A stretch of 9,142 bases of DNA, taken from an uncultured Oscillospiraceae bacterium. GTDB lineage: Bacteria; Bacillota; Clostridia; Oscillospirales; Oscillospiraceae. Every line of letters starts with the position of its first letter. Within the stretch, counting starts at the first letter, position 1. Below, piece by piece: positions 1-6,325 of the stretch. The DNA is taken from contig CAKUKL010000045.1 in NCBI GenBank assembly GCA_934662925.1, forward strand, positions 1 through 9,142, written 5' to 3'. Made by a program: the position numbers and the translations under genes. Below the pieces are notes generated by a model, which was given only the letters and a program-made list of their open reading frames with translations, did no database searches and was not told the DNA's origin.

Positions 1-703
1 TCCGGACGACGATATGGCGGGTCTCCTGTCCCTCGCCCATCATGTGGAAGACCACCTGATCGTCGGGGACCTCAAAGTAGGTGTAGATCTCCATGCGGCG
101 CTCATGGGTATGGGCGGGCATGGTGTTCCACACGCTGCCCGGCTCCAGCTCCGTCATGCCCATAAGCAGCTGGGCGGTCTTCAGGACGGAGGGATGGATG
201 AACTGATTGATGACGCGCTTGTTGGACGTTTCCAGCGCGCCGAGGGGGCGCTTGACGGCGTCCGCCTGACGGATCAGCTTTGTTTCGTAGGAGCAGTGGG
301 CGGGGGCGGACACGATGTAGAATTTGGCGGGCGCGGCCTTGTCGGCGCTCTCAAAGAGCACCTCCCTTGCCCCTCTGGTGATATACAGGCAGTCCTTGAA
401 GCCCATGGGGTAGGAGACGCCGTCCACAGTGACAGCGCCGGCGCCGCCGAGGTTGAAGATGCCGGCCTCACGGCGCTCCAGCAGGTAGTCGGTGCCGAAG
501 CTCGCCCAGATGTCGATGCCCTTGCTGATGGGGACGACTTCGCTGACGGGCATACAGCCCATAACGACCATGCGGTCAACATGGGAGTAAACGCAGGTGA
601 CCTGATCGGCCTGATAGAGGTTCTGGATCAGGAATTCGTCCCGGACCTCCTGAGTCGTGTAGCGCTTGAAATCTTTTTGGTTGGCGGAGTAACGAACGTC
701 CAC
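1..703 (-). CDS. kduI: 5-keto-4-deoxyuronate isomerase (KduI), 3' end beyond the window
   Basis: KduI interconverts 5-dehydro-4-deoxy-glucuronate and 3-deoxy-2,5-hexodiulosonate, a cytoplasmic step in breakdown of unsaturated uronates from pectin or glycosaminoglycans. The visible 234 residues look like E. coli KduI (about 278 aa) along their length: VYSHVDR near residue 38, LERREAGIFNLGGAGAVTVDG at about 75-95 and WNTMPAHTHERRMEIY at 192-207. Metal ligands His198, His200 and Glu205 are present; the fourth ligand, a later His, lies off the left edge. I chose GTG at 703 because the protein then begins MDVRYS, like E. coli MDVRQS, and an AAAGGA site sits 8 nt upstream; an in-frame ATG at 712 is directly abutted by that site. 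It is the last visible gene of the operon, 69 nt after the PhlG-like gene. The family call is firm; the true substrate in this context is not proven. Confidence 0.9.
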   Translation of the reverse strand, partial: MDVRYSANQKDFKRYTTQEVRDEFLIQNLYQADQVTCVYSHVDRMVVMGCMPVSEVVPISKGIDIWASFGTDYLLERREAGIFNLGGAGAVTVDGVSYPMGFKDCLYITRGAREVLFESADKAAPAKFYIVSAPAHCSYETKLIRQADAVKRPLGALETSNKRVINQFIHPSVLKTAQLLMGMTELEPGSVWNTMPAHTHERRMEIYTYFEVPDDQVVFHMMGEGQETRHIVVR

Positions 704-711
704 GATGACCA

Positions 712-717
712 TCCTTT
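712..717 (-). promoter_or_regulatory. Ribosome binding site deciding the kduI start
   Basis: AAAGGA on the minus strand lies 8 nt before the GTG at 703 and overlaps the alternative ATG at 710-712. A site with zero spacing could not serve the ATG well, so the GTG is the likelier start. Confidence 0.6.
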
Positions 718-730
718 CAAAATATATTCC

Positions 731-759
731 GGAGCGGCCGGAGAAAGGCCAGCCGCTCC
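731..759 (-). other. Intercistronic stem-loop before kduI
   Basis: GGAGCGGC (731-738) pairs perfectly with GCCGCTCC (752-759) around a 13-nt loop, in the 69-nt gap between the PhlG-like gene and kduI. On the minus strand it is followed, after GGAA, by a TATATTTTG stretch. It could be a weak or leaky terminator, or an mRNA stability element setting kduI dosage. The T-rich tract is displaced and interrupted, so it is not a confident terminator. Confidence 0.4.
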
Positions 760-772
760 GTCAGGCGTGGAT

Positions 773-1591
773 TCAGTCCTCGTCGATGGGCTTGCCGGAC
801 TGGATCGTGTAAAGTTCCTTCAAAAACGCGTTCAGATGCCGGCGCTCCAGCACATTGTGCATCAGCTCGCCGCGCAGGGCGTTGGCGGAGGGGGGCTCTT
901 CGCCGGGAACGGCGACGGGCTTGCCGTCCTTGTAGTAATAGCCCTTCCAGCTGACGGACTGCCAGCGGCAGCCACCCTCGGGAGTGGGCTTCATGACGTT
1001 TACCGCAAAGCCGGTGGGCTGGCCGTGGCGGTAGGTGTTGCCCATGCTGATGTAGTATCCGGCGGTCTTGGCGGCGGCGATCAGTTCCTTGGGCACGCCG
1101 GCCTTCACGGGGGGCACGCCGCGGCTGATCAGCTCCTTGATGTCCATGGTGCCGTCGTCGAGGTCCTGCATTTCGTTGATGTAAAGGCCGCTGGTGGGGT
1201 CGCTGGGGTCCAGGAAGCTGTGATCCCAGTGATAGTAGGGGGACCAGATCTTATAGCGCAGGTTGCCGTGGCCGAACAGAGCGCTCTTGGGCCGCCGTGT
1301 GCAGAAGCCCATCCACCAGTCGATCATATCGGGGGTGATGTCGGAGTAGTACATGGTGCACGTCAGATAGCCGTGGCCGTTCTGATCGACGCAGTAGCCG
1401 TTCTCGACCTCCTCCGGCGTATCCTTTACCCGGATAAAATCGAGAAAGTTGTCTACGGGAATGGTCTTGGCGGGGTCCATGGGCGTATCGAGAAAGACCC
1501 GGTCCGCCTCGGTGGCTTCCTCAATTGGGAGATAGAAGTACTTGGAGTACCAGATCTTTTTTTCTTCATCAAACAGTTCCAGCTTGTGCAT
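773..1591 (-). CDS. PhlG/phloretin-hydrolase-family C-C bond hydrolase (DAPG hydrolase-like)
   Basis: A 272-aa protein that I place in the 2,4-diacetylphloroglucinol hydrolase (PhlG) / phloretin hydrolase (Phy) family, zinc enzymes that hydrolyse a C-C bond next to an aryl ketone. Family signatures seen are ITPDMIDWWMG (85-95), LRYKIWSPYYHW (111-122) with candidate zinc ligand His121, and a C-terminal HxxxE pair, His245 and Glu249, in LMHNVLERRHLNAFL. PhlG binds zinc through two His and two Glu including an HxxxE pair; the fourth ligand here may be Glu140 or Glu153, which I cannot decide. There is no signal peptide, so it should be cytoplasmic. Length matches Phy (about 270 aa). The ATG at 1591 has AAGGAGG 7 nt upstream. 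It lies 39 nt after the HExxH gene and before kduI. Members act on varied phenolic or 1,3-diketone-like substrates, so the exact substrate is open. Confidence 0.75.
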   Translation of the reverse strand: MHKLELFDEEKKIWYSKYFYLPIEEATEADRVFLDTPMDPAKTIPVDNFLDFIRVKDTPEEVENGYCVDQNGHGYLTCTMYYSDITPDMIDWWMGFCTRRPKSALFGHGNLRYKIWSPYYHWDHSFLDPSDPTSGLYINEMQDLDDGTMDIKELISRGVPPVKAGVPKELIAAAKTAGYYISMGNTYRHGQPTGFAVNVMKPTPEGGCRWQSVSWKGYYYKDGKPVAVPGEEPPSANALRGELMHNVLERRHLNAFLKELYTIQSGKPIDED

Positions 1592-1630
1592 GAATATTCC
1601 TCCTTGTAAGAAGTGCGTGAAATATTGCGG

Positions 1631-2365
1631 TCAGGATTCGTTTGGCGCGGCGCAGTCCGCCATCATCAGGAACAGGGCGCAGCCGTCGGCGGGGGACTTC
1701 GCGTAAAGCACGGCGGCCTCCGCGAAATACGGGATGCAGGGCAGAGCGTTCAGACGCTTTGAAAACGCCATGGCGGAGATCTCGGGCAGGACGCTCAGCC
1801 CTGTGTTCCGCTTCAGCGGGCCCAGCTTCCACAGCTGCGTTTGATAGGTGCAGCACCAGAGGCTGTCCCTGTATCGGTATTCCAGAACATGGAACAGCTC
1901 GTGGGCCAGAATGACCGCGTAAAGGTCTGTGCCGCGCAGCGCCGAGGGACATTCCTCCCGGTGAAAGAACCGGGCGGCCTCCTCCAGTCCGTTCATGTAG
2001 ATCGTGATCTCATCGGGCTCCTGATAAACGGCCAGCAGGTTCCGGCTCACAGAGCCTGTTTCCGCCCGGGAGTTCCGGACCGTGACCCCAAGCCTCGCGG
2101 CGATGGCGGCCGGATCCGTTCCGCCAAGGCGGCGGATGAGCTGTTCCGCCGTTTCCTCGCCGCATTCCGCCGCCCGGCGCGTCAGCTGCCGCTGCTGCCC
2201 GGCGGTGAACCGGCCGCGGAGCGGTTCCCGCAGAAAGGCGTATCCGGCCCACTGCTCGTCCCCGATGTCCGCGAGGGCGGAGAGTATCTCAAAGACGGAC
2301 GGCAGACCGGCCGGGGCCGTCTGCGCGGGCTCCGGCGGAGCGTTTCGGGCAAAAAGACCGGACAT
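1631..2365 (-). CDS. Putative HExxH metallopeptidase, M78 (ImmA/IrrE)-like
   Basis: A 244-aa protein I cannot name precisely. It carries ILAHELFHVLE (152-162), a zinc-binding HExxH with His155, Glu156 and His159, and PEISAMAFSKRL (194-205), where Glu195 is placed like the third ligand of gluzincins such as the M78/ImmA-IrrE group (HExxH followed by ExxA). A short strand, DEITIYMN (118-125), precedes the active-site helix, as in that group. The N-terminal 110 residues are helical and Ala/Arg-rich with no recognised domain, no helix-turn-helix and no signal peptide or membrane segment. ATG at 2365 has AAGGAGG 6 nt upstream. It sits 39 nt from both operon neighbours, so it is surely co-transcribed. 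It could process an operon enzyme or the regulator, or be a non-peptidase metal enzyme. The motif is clear; the function is not. Confidence 0.6.
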   Translation of the reverse strand: MSGLFARNAPPEPAQTAPAGLPSVFEILSALADIGDEQWAGYAFLREPLRGRFTAGQQRQLTRRAAECGEETAEQLIRRLGGTDPAAIAARLGVTVRNSRAETGSVSRNLLAVYQEPDEITIYMNGLEEAARFFHREECPSALRGTDLYAVILAHELFHVLEYRYRDSLWCCTYQTQLWKLGPLKRNTGLSVLPEISAMAFSKRLNALPCIPYFAEAAVLYAKSPADGCALFLMMADCAAPNES

Positions 2366-2404
2366 GACGATCCTCCTTCGGCGTGCGGGTAAAGTGTGTG
2401 AACA

Positions 2405-4534
2405 TTACATAAATGCGGAGGTGACGACGATGATCTCCTCGTCCGGCTCGCGGTCGCAGACGTCCAGCTCCATCAGGGTCAGGTTCTGCTTGAGCTCGCT
2501 GGCCGCGTAATCGCAGACGCGCGGGCCGACGCAGAGGTAGTATTCCGGACGCAGAATGACGTCGGAGCGATACTGCGCCTTGCTCTTCCATGTCTCCTCC
2601 ACCACGGCCTGATAGTCCCGGACGGTGGTTTTCTCCGCGCTGCCGTTGGAGCACTGGACCTTGATGAAGCCCTTCCGGTCAACGATGCGCAGAGGGGTTT
2701 TGTCGCCCTGCTGGCCGGTAAAGACAAAGAAGTGCTCCGTTTTTGCCGCCTGCTGAACATTGCTCACCTTGCCGCCGAAGTCCTGCACGGCGAGGGCCCG
2801 GGCCTCGTCCTCATCGCACTCCTTCAGAAGATCGGTGGTCTTGACCTCCGTGGAGCCGGTGGCGATGGCCGTGACCTTGCTGGTCTGGGCGTCGATGTCC
2901 ACATGGACCTCAACGGTGTCCGGCGCGGCGCCGGACCGGATGGCGGCGTCGGTCGCCTCGGCCTTGATCTTTTTGATGTCCTCGGGGGTGGGGGAGGGGA
3001 TGACCCGCTCCACCACGTCGCGGACCATGGCCAGCGCCACGCCGATGGAGGAGATGACCTCCGCGTTTTCCGGAATGGAATAGTCAAGGCCCATCTTTTT
3101 GGCGCAGTAGGGGACCAGAGTGGCGGCTCCGCCGCCGCAGCCCACCAGCTTGATCACATTCAGATCCAGATCGTACTTGGCGGCCAGGGACTGGATGCAG
3201 CTCGAGACCTTTTCGTAATCCCTTTCCAGAATCTTTTCCGCCAGCTGCTCCACGGTGATGCCCAGCCGGTCGGCCACGGGCTGCATGGCCTTCCGGGCGG
3301 ACTCCGCATTGCCGTAGGCAAAGTATCTGGGTTTCACCAGACCCAGCACGTTGGCCGCGTCGGTGTTCGTAAAGCAGATCCGCTTGCCGTTTTTCAGCCG
3401 GAGCGCCACATAGTCGGCGGGGTCGCCGGGCTTGGGACTGACCAGCTCGATCTGGGGGTCCTCGATCTCCTCGGCGGGCGTAAAGCAGGCGTACTCGCAC
3501 CCGGCGATATGGGCGGAGCGGGGACCGACGTCCACCACGTCGTGACTGCTGATGCGGACCATGGAGCCGCCGGCGCAGCCGAGGATACGGACGTCCAGCG
3601 AGTTGACAAAGGTGTCGTGGCCGCCGATCTGGGCATAGTCCACGCCGGGACGGCCGTTTTTGATGACGCCAATGTTGGTGGTGGTGCCGCCGACCTCAAA
3701 GTAAATAGCGTTTGAGGCCCGCAGGTACATCAGCGACCCCATCACGGAGGCGGCGGGGCCGGAGAGCGCGGTCAAAATGGGGCGCTTGCGCATGGCGTCG
3801 ATCTCCATGATGCCGCCGTCGCCCCGCATGATCATCAGCGGCACCTCCACGCCCGCGCTCCGGACAGAGCTTTCCGTGGCGTTGGCCGTCGCCATCATGC
3901 GGGGGAGAATAGAGGCGTTGATGGCCGCGGTGCGGGTCCGGCGGGTCAAGCCGTACAGCTTTGAGATGTCGGAGGCGCGGGTGGAGGGCAGACCGCGCTT
4001 TTCCACCAGTGCGTGGATCTGATTCTCGTAGGAAATGTTGTCCACGCCGAAGGCCATGGACGCCACGATGACCTGAGCGCCCTGACCGATCAAGCTGGAA
4101 ATGGCGCGCTCCACGCTTTCGTCGCTGAATTTCTTTTTTGCGATAAATTCATTGGAGACGAAGATCTTTCGTCCCAGCTTTTCGTCCAGCACGATGTCAT
4201 CGATCTTCAGCTGGGGTTTGGCCAGCATACCCTCCAGACCGCCGCCGGCCACGCCGATGATGCCGACGCTGGATACGTCGCCCTCCACGAACGCGTTGGT
4301 GGCCTGGGTGGTCGAGTGGGCGACAAAGCAGACGTCCTCCGGCGAGAAGCCGTTTTCCTTCATACAGTTGAGAAAGGACTGCATGACGCCCGCGGCCACG
4401 CCCAGCTCGTGATCGTGGGTGGTCTTGACCTCGTGTTTTCCGATGATCTCATGAGTCAGGTTGTCGATGGCCACGCACTTGGTGTAGGTCCCTCCGACGT
4501 CGATCCCGATCCGGATCCTTCTGTTTTCAGACAT
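2405..4534 (-). CDS. HyuA-like hydantoinase/oxoprolinase-family protein
   Basis: A 709-aa ASKHA-fold protein related to HyuA (N-methylhydantoinase A), the ATP-dependent 5-oxoprolinase half, and acetone/acetophenone carboxylase subunits. These use ATP to activate a cyclic amide or a ketone. Visible marks are the phosphate loop GIDVGGTYTK (10-19), AHSTTQATNA (72-81), SGPAASVMG (258-266), a second phosphate motif FEVGGTTTNIGVI (279-291) and a glycine-rich nucleotide-site segment VGCGGGAATLVPYCAKKMG (464-482). The last 170 residues do not look like the usual HyuA end, and I could not assign them. The ATG at 4534 is chosen because AGGAGG lies 7 nt upstream and the conserved domain begins at once; the frame stays open upstream to 4636 without meaning. 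No HyuB-type partner is seen in the window. It is second in the operon, after the permease. Hydantoinase, lactamase or carboxylase activity are all possible. Confidence 0.8.
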   Translation of the reverse strand: MSENRRIRIGIDVGGTYTKCVAIDNLTHEIIGKHEVKTTHDHELGVAAGVMQSFLNCMKENGFSPEDVCFVAHSTTQATNAFVEGDVSSVGIIGVAGGGLEGMLAKPQLKIDDIVLDEKLGRKIFVSNEFIAKKKFSDESVERAISSLIGQGAQVIVASMAFGVDNISYENQIHALVEKRGLPSTRASDISKLYGLTRRTRTAAINASILPRMMATANATESSVRSAGVEVPLMIMRGDGGIMEIDAMRKRPILTALSGPAASVMGSLMYLRASNAIYFEVGGTTTNIGVIKNGRPGVDYAQIGGHDTFVNSLDVRILGCAGGSMVRISSHDVVDVGPRSAHIAGCEYACFTPAEEIEDPQIELVSPKPGDPADYVALRLKNGKRICFTNTDAANVLGLVKPRYFAYGNAESARKAMQPVADRLGITVEQLAEKILERDYEKVSSCIQSLAAKYDLDLNVIKLVGCGGGAATLVPYCAKKMGLDYSIPENAEVISSIGVALAMVRDVVERVIPSPTPEDIKKIKAEATDAAIRSGAAPDTVEVHVDIDAQTSKVTAIATGSTEVKTTDLLKECDEDEARALAVQDFGGKVSNVQQAAKTEHFFVFTGQQGDKTPLRIVDRKGFIKVQCSNGSAEKTTVRDYQAVVEETWKSKAQYRSDVILRPEYYLCVGPRVCDYAASELKQNLTLMELDVCDREPDEEIIVVTSAFM

Positions 4535-4547
4535 GGTGATTCCTCCT

Positions 4548-4699
4548 GTGTAATGAATGACGGGGCGGTTCGCCCCGGAAGATCCGGCTGAACGTGAATG
4601 CGGACGGTTGGACCGCCCCGGACAGGGGCGGCCCAACCGGATCGCTCAGCTATGGGACCGGTATCGTCGGGCGGCGGCCGATGCGGGCCGCGGCTTCCG
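4548..4699 (-). other. Hairpin-rich gap between permease and HyuA-like gene
   Basis: The 165-nt gap (4535-4699) is much longer than the other operon gaps and holds no credible ORF. It contains three GC-rich inverted repeats: 4674-4691 (6-bp arms), 4605-4639 (two 7-bp stems separated by one mismatch, 5-nt loop) and 4561-4577 (7-bp arms, 3-nt loop). No T-tract follows any of them on the minus strand, so none is a standard intrinsic terminator. They probably protect or process the mRNA and set the permease to enzyme ratio. Confidence 0.5.
4605..4639 (-). repeat. Strong inverted repeat (stem-loop)
   Basis: CGGTTGG (4605-4611) pairs with CCAACCG (4633-4639), A4612 faces C4632, and CCGCCCC (4613-4619) pairs with GGGGCGG (4625-4631), with loop GGACA. 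It lies just past the permease stop. In addition ACCGCCCCG (4612-4620) is the exact complement of CGGGGCGGT (4561-4569), part of the next hairpin, so two alternative folds are possible. Confidence 0.65.
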
Positions 4700-6040
4700 T
4701 TACGCCAGATACATGAAGTAGGCCACCAGGCAGAGGATCGCGCCGGTCACCCAGCCGTAGGGGATGATGATCTTCAGGTAATCCCGGGAATCGACCTTGG
4801 TGTAGCCGATGCCCCAGGCGACCCAGGACTGCGTGATGTCAATGCTCTGGGGCAGGCAGGAGGCGGTGAAGATCAGGGGGAAGAGCAGCTCGATGGGCCA
4901 CTGGGTGACGGACAGGACGACGGCCATGACGGCGGCGCCGCAGCCGGCCAGGTTCGTGGGGCCGCGGAAGAAGCCCAAGGGGATGCAGACGGCGAACACG
5001 ATGGTGATGGCCAGCGGGGTGGTGGGGATGATGCCGCCGAAGATCGCCTCGAAATAGGGGGCGACGAACTTCGCCACGCCGTTGAACATGGACAGGACCA
5101 GCAGGAAGGCGATCACGGGCGCGATGTCGGTGATGCCGTCCGAGAACAGGCGGACGATGCGGCTGCACACGTCCTTGAAGGAACCCTTCAACATCCCGCA
5201 GGTCAGCAGGACATAGAGCACGGACAGAAGGAAGGCGGGGATGACGGACAGATGCAGGACGATGATGAACACGATGGGGAGAATGGTGCCGATCCAGGAG
5301 TACCAGGGGGCGGAGCGGGTCTCTGCGGAACCGGCGGGGGTGGCCCAGGCGTGGATCTTCTTGCTCCGCTTCAGCAGGAAGAGGCATACGGCGATGATGA
5401 GGACCAGGCAGATGATCATGCCGACGATGCCGAATTTGAAGTAGTCATTGAAGGTGTACTCGTTCAGGAAGCGCTCGTCAAAGGCACCCACGATGCCGGT
5501 GTACTGGCTGTAGAGGCCCGCGCTGACGAAGGAGCCGGCCATGATGGGGGCCATGTAGGCGAAGAGGGCGATGACGGGCGGGATGCCCATGGAGAAGAGA
5601 ATGGGCAGGACCAGCATGGCGATGGCCATGACCAGGCCCATGCCGCCGGCGGAGGTGAAGATCAGGCCGACGACGATGATCAGCAGCGTCATGGTCACGG
5701 CGGGGTGATCGCCGCCCAGCTCCACGGTTTTCTTGATCATGGAGGAGGTGATGCCGCTCTCCATCAGGACGCGGCCGAAGAAGGCGCCGAAGATCACCGT
5801 CACGAGGGTGTTCTGCGCGTAGCTGGCGGGAGCTTTGTGGAAGATCTCGTTGATGGCGGAAACGACCGTGTAGCCCTCAAGGGCGCTGTTGGGGGTGATG
5901 GCGTTGCCGATCAGGGCGATGGCCAGCCACAGAGCGGCCATGATCCCCAGACCGATCATCATGTTGTAGCCCTTGATGCAGTAGACTACCAGACCGATGA
6001 AGGATATCAGGACGATGATACCCAGAATGATGTTAATCAT
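4700..6040 (-). CDS. Ion-transporter-superfamily permease (GntP/CitMHS-like)
   Basis: A 446-aa integral membrane protein with about 11-12 hydrophobic segments (for example 2-22, 27-47, 113-133, 136-150, 203-223, 250-280, 305-325, 342-357, 425-445), split by a polar stretch near 224-248. The layout, the early GYNMMIGLGIMAALW, a mid-protein glycine-rich TSAGGMGLVMA (129-139) and the late repeat FFRGPTNLAGCGAAV (357-371) suggest two inverted halves of the ion transporter superfamily, such as GntP gluconate or CitMHS citrate carriers. Those move organic acids with protons or metal ions. The ATG at 6040 is preferred over an ATG at 6061 because AGAGGAG lies 8 nt upstream of it, inside the longer frame. 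It is first in the operon, divergent from the LysR gene, so it likely imports the substrate or inducer. The exact family and substrate are uncertain. Confidence 0.7.
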   Translation of the reverse strand: MINIILGIIVLISFIGLVVYCIKGYNMMIGLGIMAALWLAIALIGNAITPNSALEGYTVVSAINEIFHKAPASYAQNTLVTVIFGAFFGRVLMESGITSSMIKKTVELGGDHPAVTMTLLIIVVGLIFTSAGGMGLVMAIAMLVLPILFSMGIPPVIALFAYMAPIMAGSFVSAGLYSQYTGIVGAFDERFLNEYTFNDYFKFGIVGMIICLVLIIAVCLFLLKRSKKIHAWATPAGSAETRSAPWYSWIGTILPIVFIIVLHLSVIPAFLLSVLYVLLTCGMLKGSFKDVCSRIVRLFSDGITDIAPVIAFLLVLSMFNGVAKFVAPYFEAIFGGIIPTTPLAITIVFAVCIPLGFFRGPTNLAGCGAAVMAVVLSVTQWPIELLFPLIFTASCLPQSIDITQSWVAWGIGYTKVDSRDYLKIIIPYGWVTGAILCLVAYFMYLA

Positions 6041-6048
6041 ATTTTCAA

Positions 6049-6055
6049 CTCCTCT
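6049..6055 (-). promoter_or_regulatory. Ribosome binding site deciding the permease start
   Basis: AGAGGAG on the minus strand lies 8 nt before the ATG at 6040. It falls within the open frame of the longer ATG at 6061, which has no comparable site, so the shorter product starting MINIILG is preferred. Confidence 0.65.
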
Positions 6056-6083
6056 TTTCAACTCTCGTATTCGTGTTTGCTGT

Positions 6084-6089
6084 ATTTTA
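6084..6089 (-). promoter_or_regulatory. Candidate -10 box for the permease operon
   Basis: TAAAAT on the minus strand matches the -10 consensus at five of six positions and would start RNA near 6077, about 37 nt before the ATG. No good -35 is found 16-18 nt upstream, which is usual for a LysR-activated promoter but also weakens the call. Confidence 0.3.
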
Positions 6090-6117
6090 TTTCAGCGCTC
6101 AGTTCACCTCCCGGCAG

Positions 6118-6141
6118 ATACAATGGGTGCGCACCTTGTAT
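6118..6141. promoter_or_regulatory. Dyad 1, candidate LysR operator
   Basis: Outer arms ATACAA (6118-6123) and TTGTAT (6136-6141) are perfect inverted repeats flanking the perfect palindrome GGTGCGCACC (6126-6135), with TG between them on one side. The right arm is also the -35 box of the regulator promoter. Its centre is about 53 bp upstream of the proposed permease start. It does not match the T-N11-A LysR consensus exactly. Confidence 0.5.
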
Positions 6142-6164
6142 TTGTCCAATAAATTTGGTATAAT
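6136..6164 (+). promoter_or_regulatory. Sigma-A type promoter for the LysR gene
   Basis: TTGTAT (6136-6141) and a perfect TATAAT (6159-6164) are separated by exactly 17 nt. RNA would begin near 6171, giving a leader of about 155 nt before the ATG at 6326. Both boxes are covered by inverted repeats, which suggests autoregulation. Confidence 0.7.
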
Positions 6165-6174
6165 TATTGACCAA
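6155..6174. promoter_or_regulatory. Dyad 2, candidate LysR operator
   Basis: TTGGT (6155-6159) and ACCAA (6170-6174) are inverted with 10 nt between, covering the -10 box and start site of the regulator promoter. The centre is about 34 bp, near three helical turns, from that of dyad 1. A bound regulator here would repress its own gene. An extra CCAAT at 6146-6150 forms a further half-site. Confidence 0.45.
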
Positions 6175-6188
6175 CAGCAGAACGGGAC

Positions 6189-6221
6189 CCGGAAAGCTGT
6201 GCAAATGTGCAGTCTCTCCGG
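6189..6221 (+). other. Imperfect hairpin in the LysR leader
   Basis: CCGGA (6189-6193) and TCCGG (6217-6221) flank a CTGTGC...GTGCAG near-palindrome in the 5' leader of the regulator gene. The fold is interrupted by unpaired bases and has no T-tract. It may be incidental. Confidence 0.25.
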
Positions 6222-6325
6222 TGATCCCTTTAACTATATAGACTATACGGTATGTTCACGGTTTTGAGAAGTTCAACAATTTTAGCGGGTGTTCAAAATA
6301 AGTTTACACCCCCCGGAGGAAGTAT

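Noticed and set aside
14..1609. Plus-strand 531-aa open frame spanning kduI and the PhlG-like gene
   Set aside because: It is antisense to two well-supported genes, has a Gly/Ala/Val/Asp/His-rich composition typical of the mirror frame of high-GC genes, no family motif and no good ribosome site.
2732..3715. Plus-strand 327-aa open frame opposite the HyuA-like gene
   Set aside because: It is a mirror frame lacking motifs or a ribosome site, and the conserved ASKHA motifs lie on the other strand.
4535..4636. N-terminal extension of the HyuA-like gene to 4636
   Set aside because: The extra 34 residues are Arg/Pro/Ser-rich, unlike the family, and cover the hairpins and the ribosome site that serves the ATG at 4534.
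4561..4639. Intrinsic terminator after the permease
   Set aside because: The hairpins are strong, but no run of T follows on the minus strand, and the downstream gene appears to be in the same operon.
4598..6163. Plus-strand 521-aa open frame opposite the permease
   Set aside because: It is extremely Gly/Asp/His/Gln-rich low-complexity sequence, the expected mirror of hydrophobic codons on the other strand; the minus-strand permease explains the region.
6073..6267. Small plus-strand ORF of 64 aa in the divergent region
   Set aside because: It begins upstream of the mapped promoter, runs through the promoter and operators, and has no ribosome site; it is intergenic.
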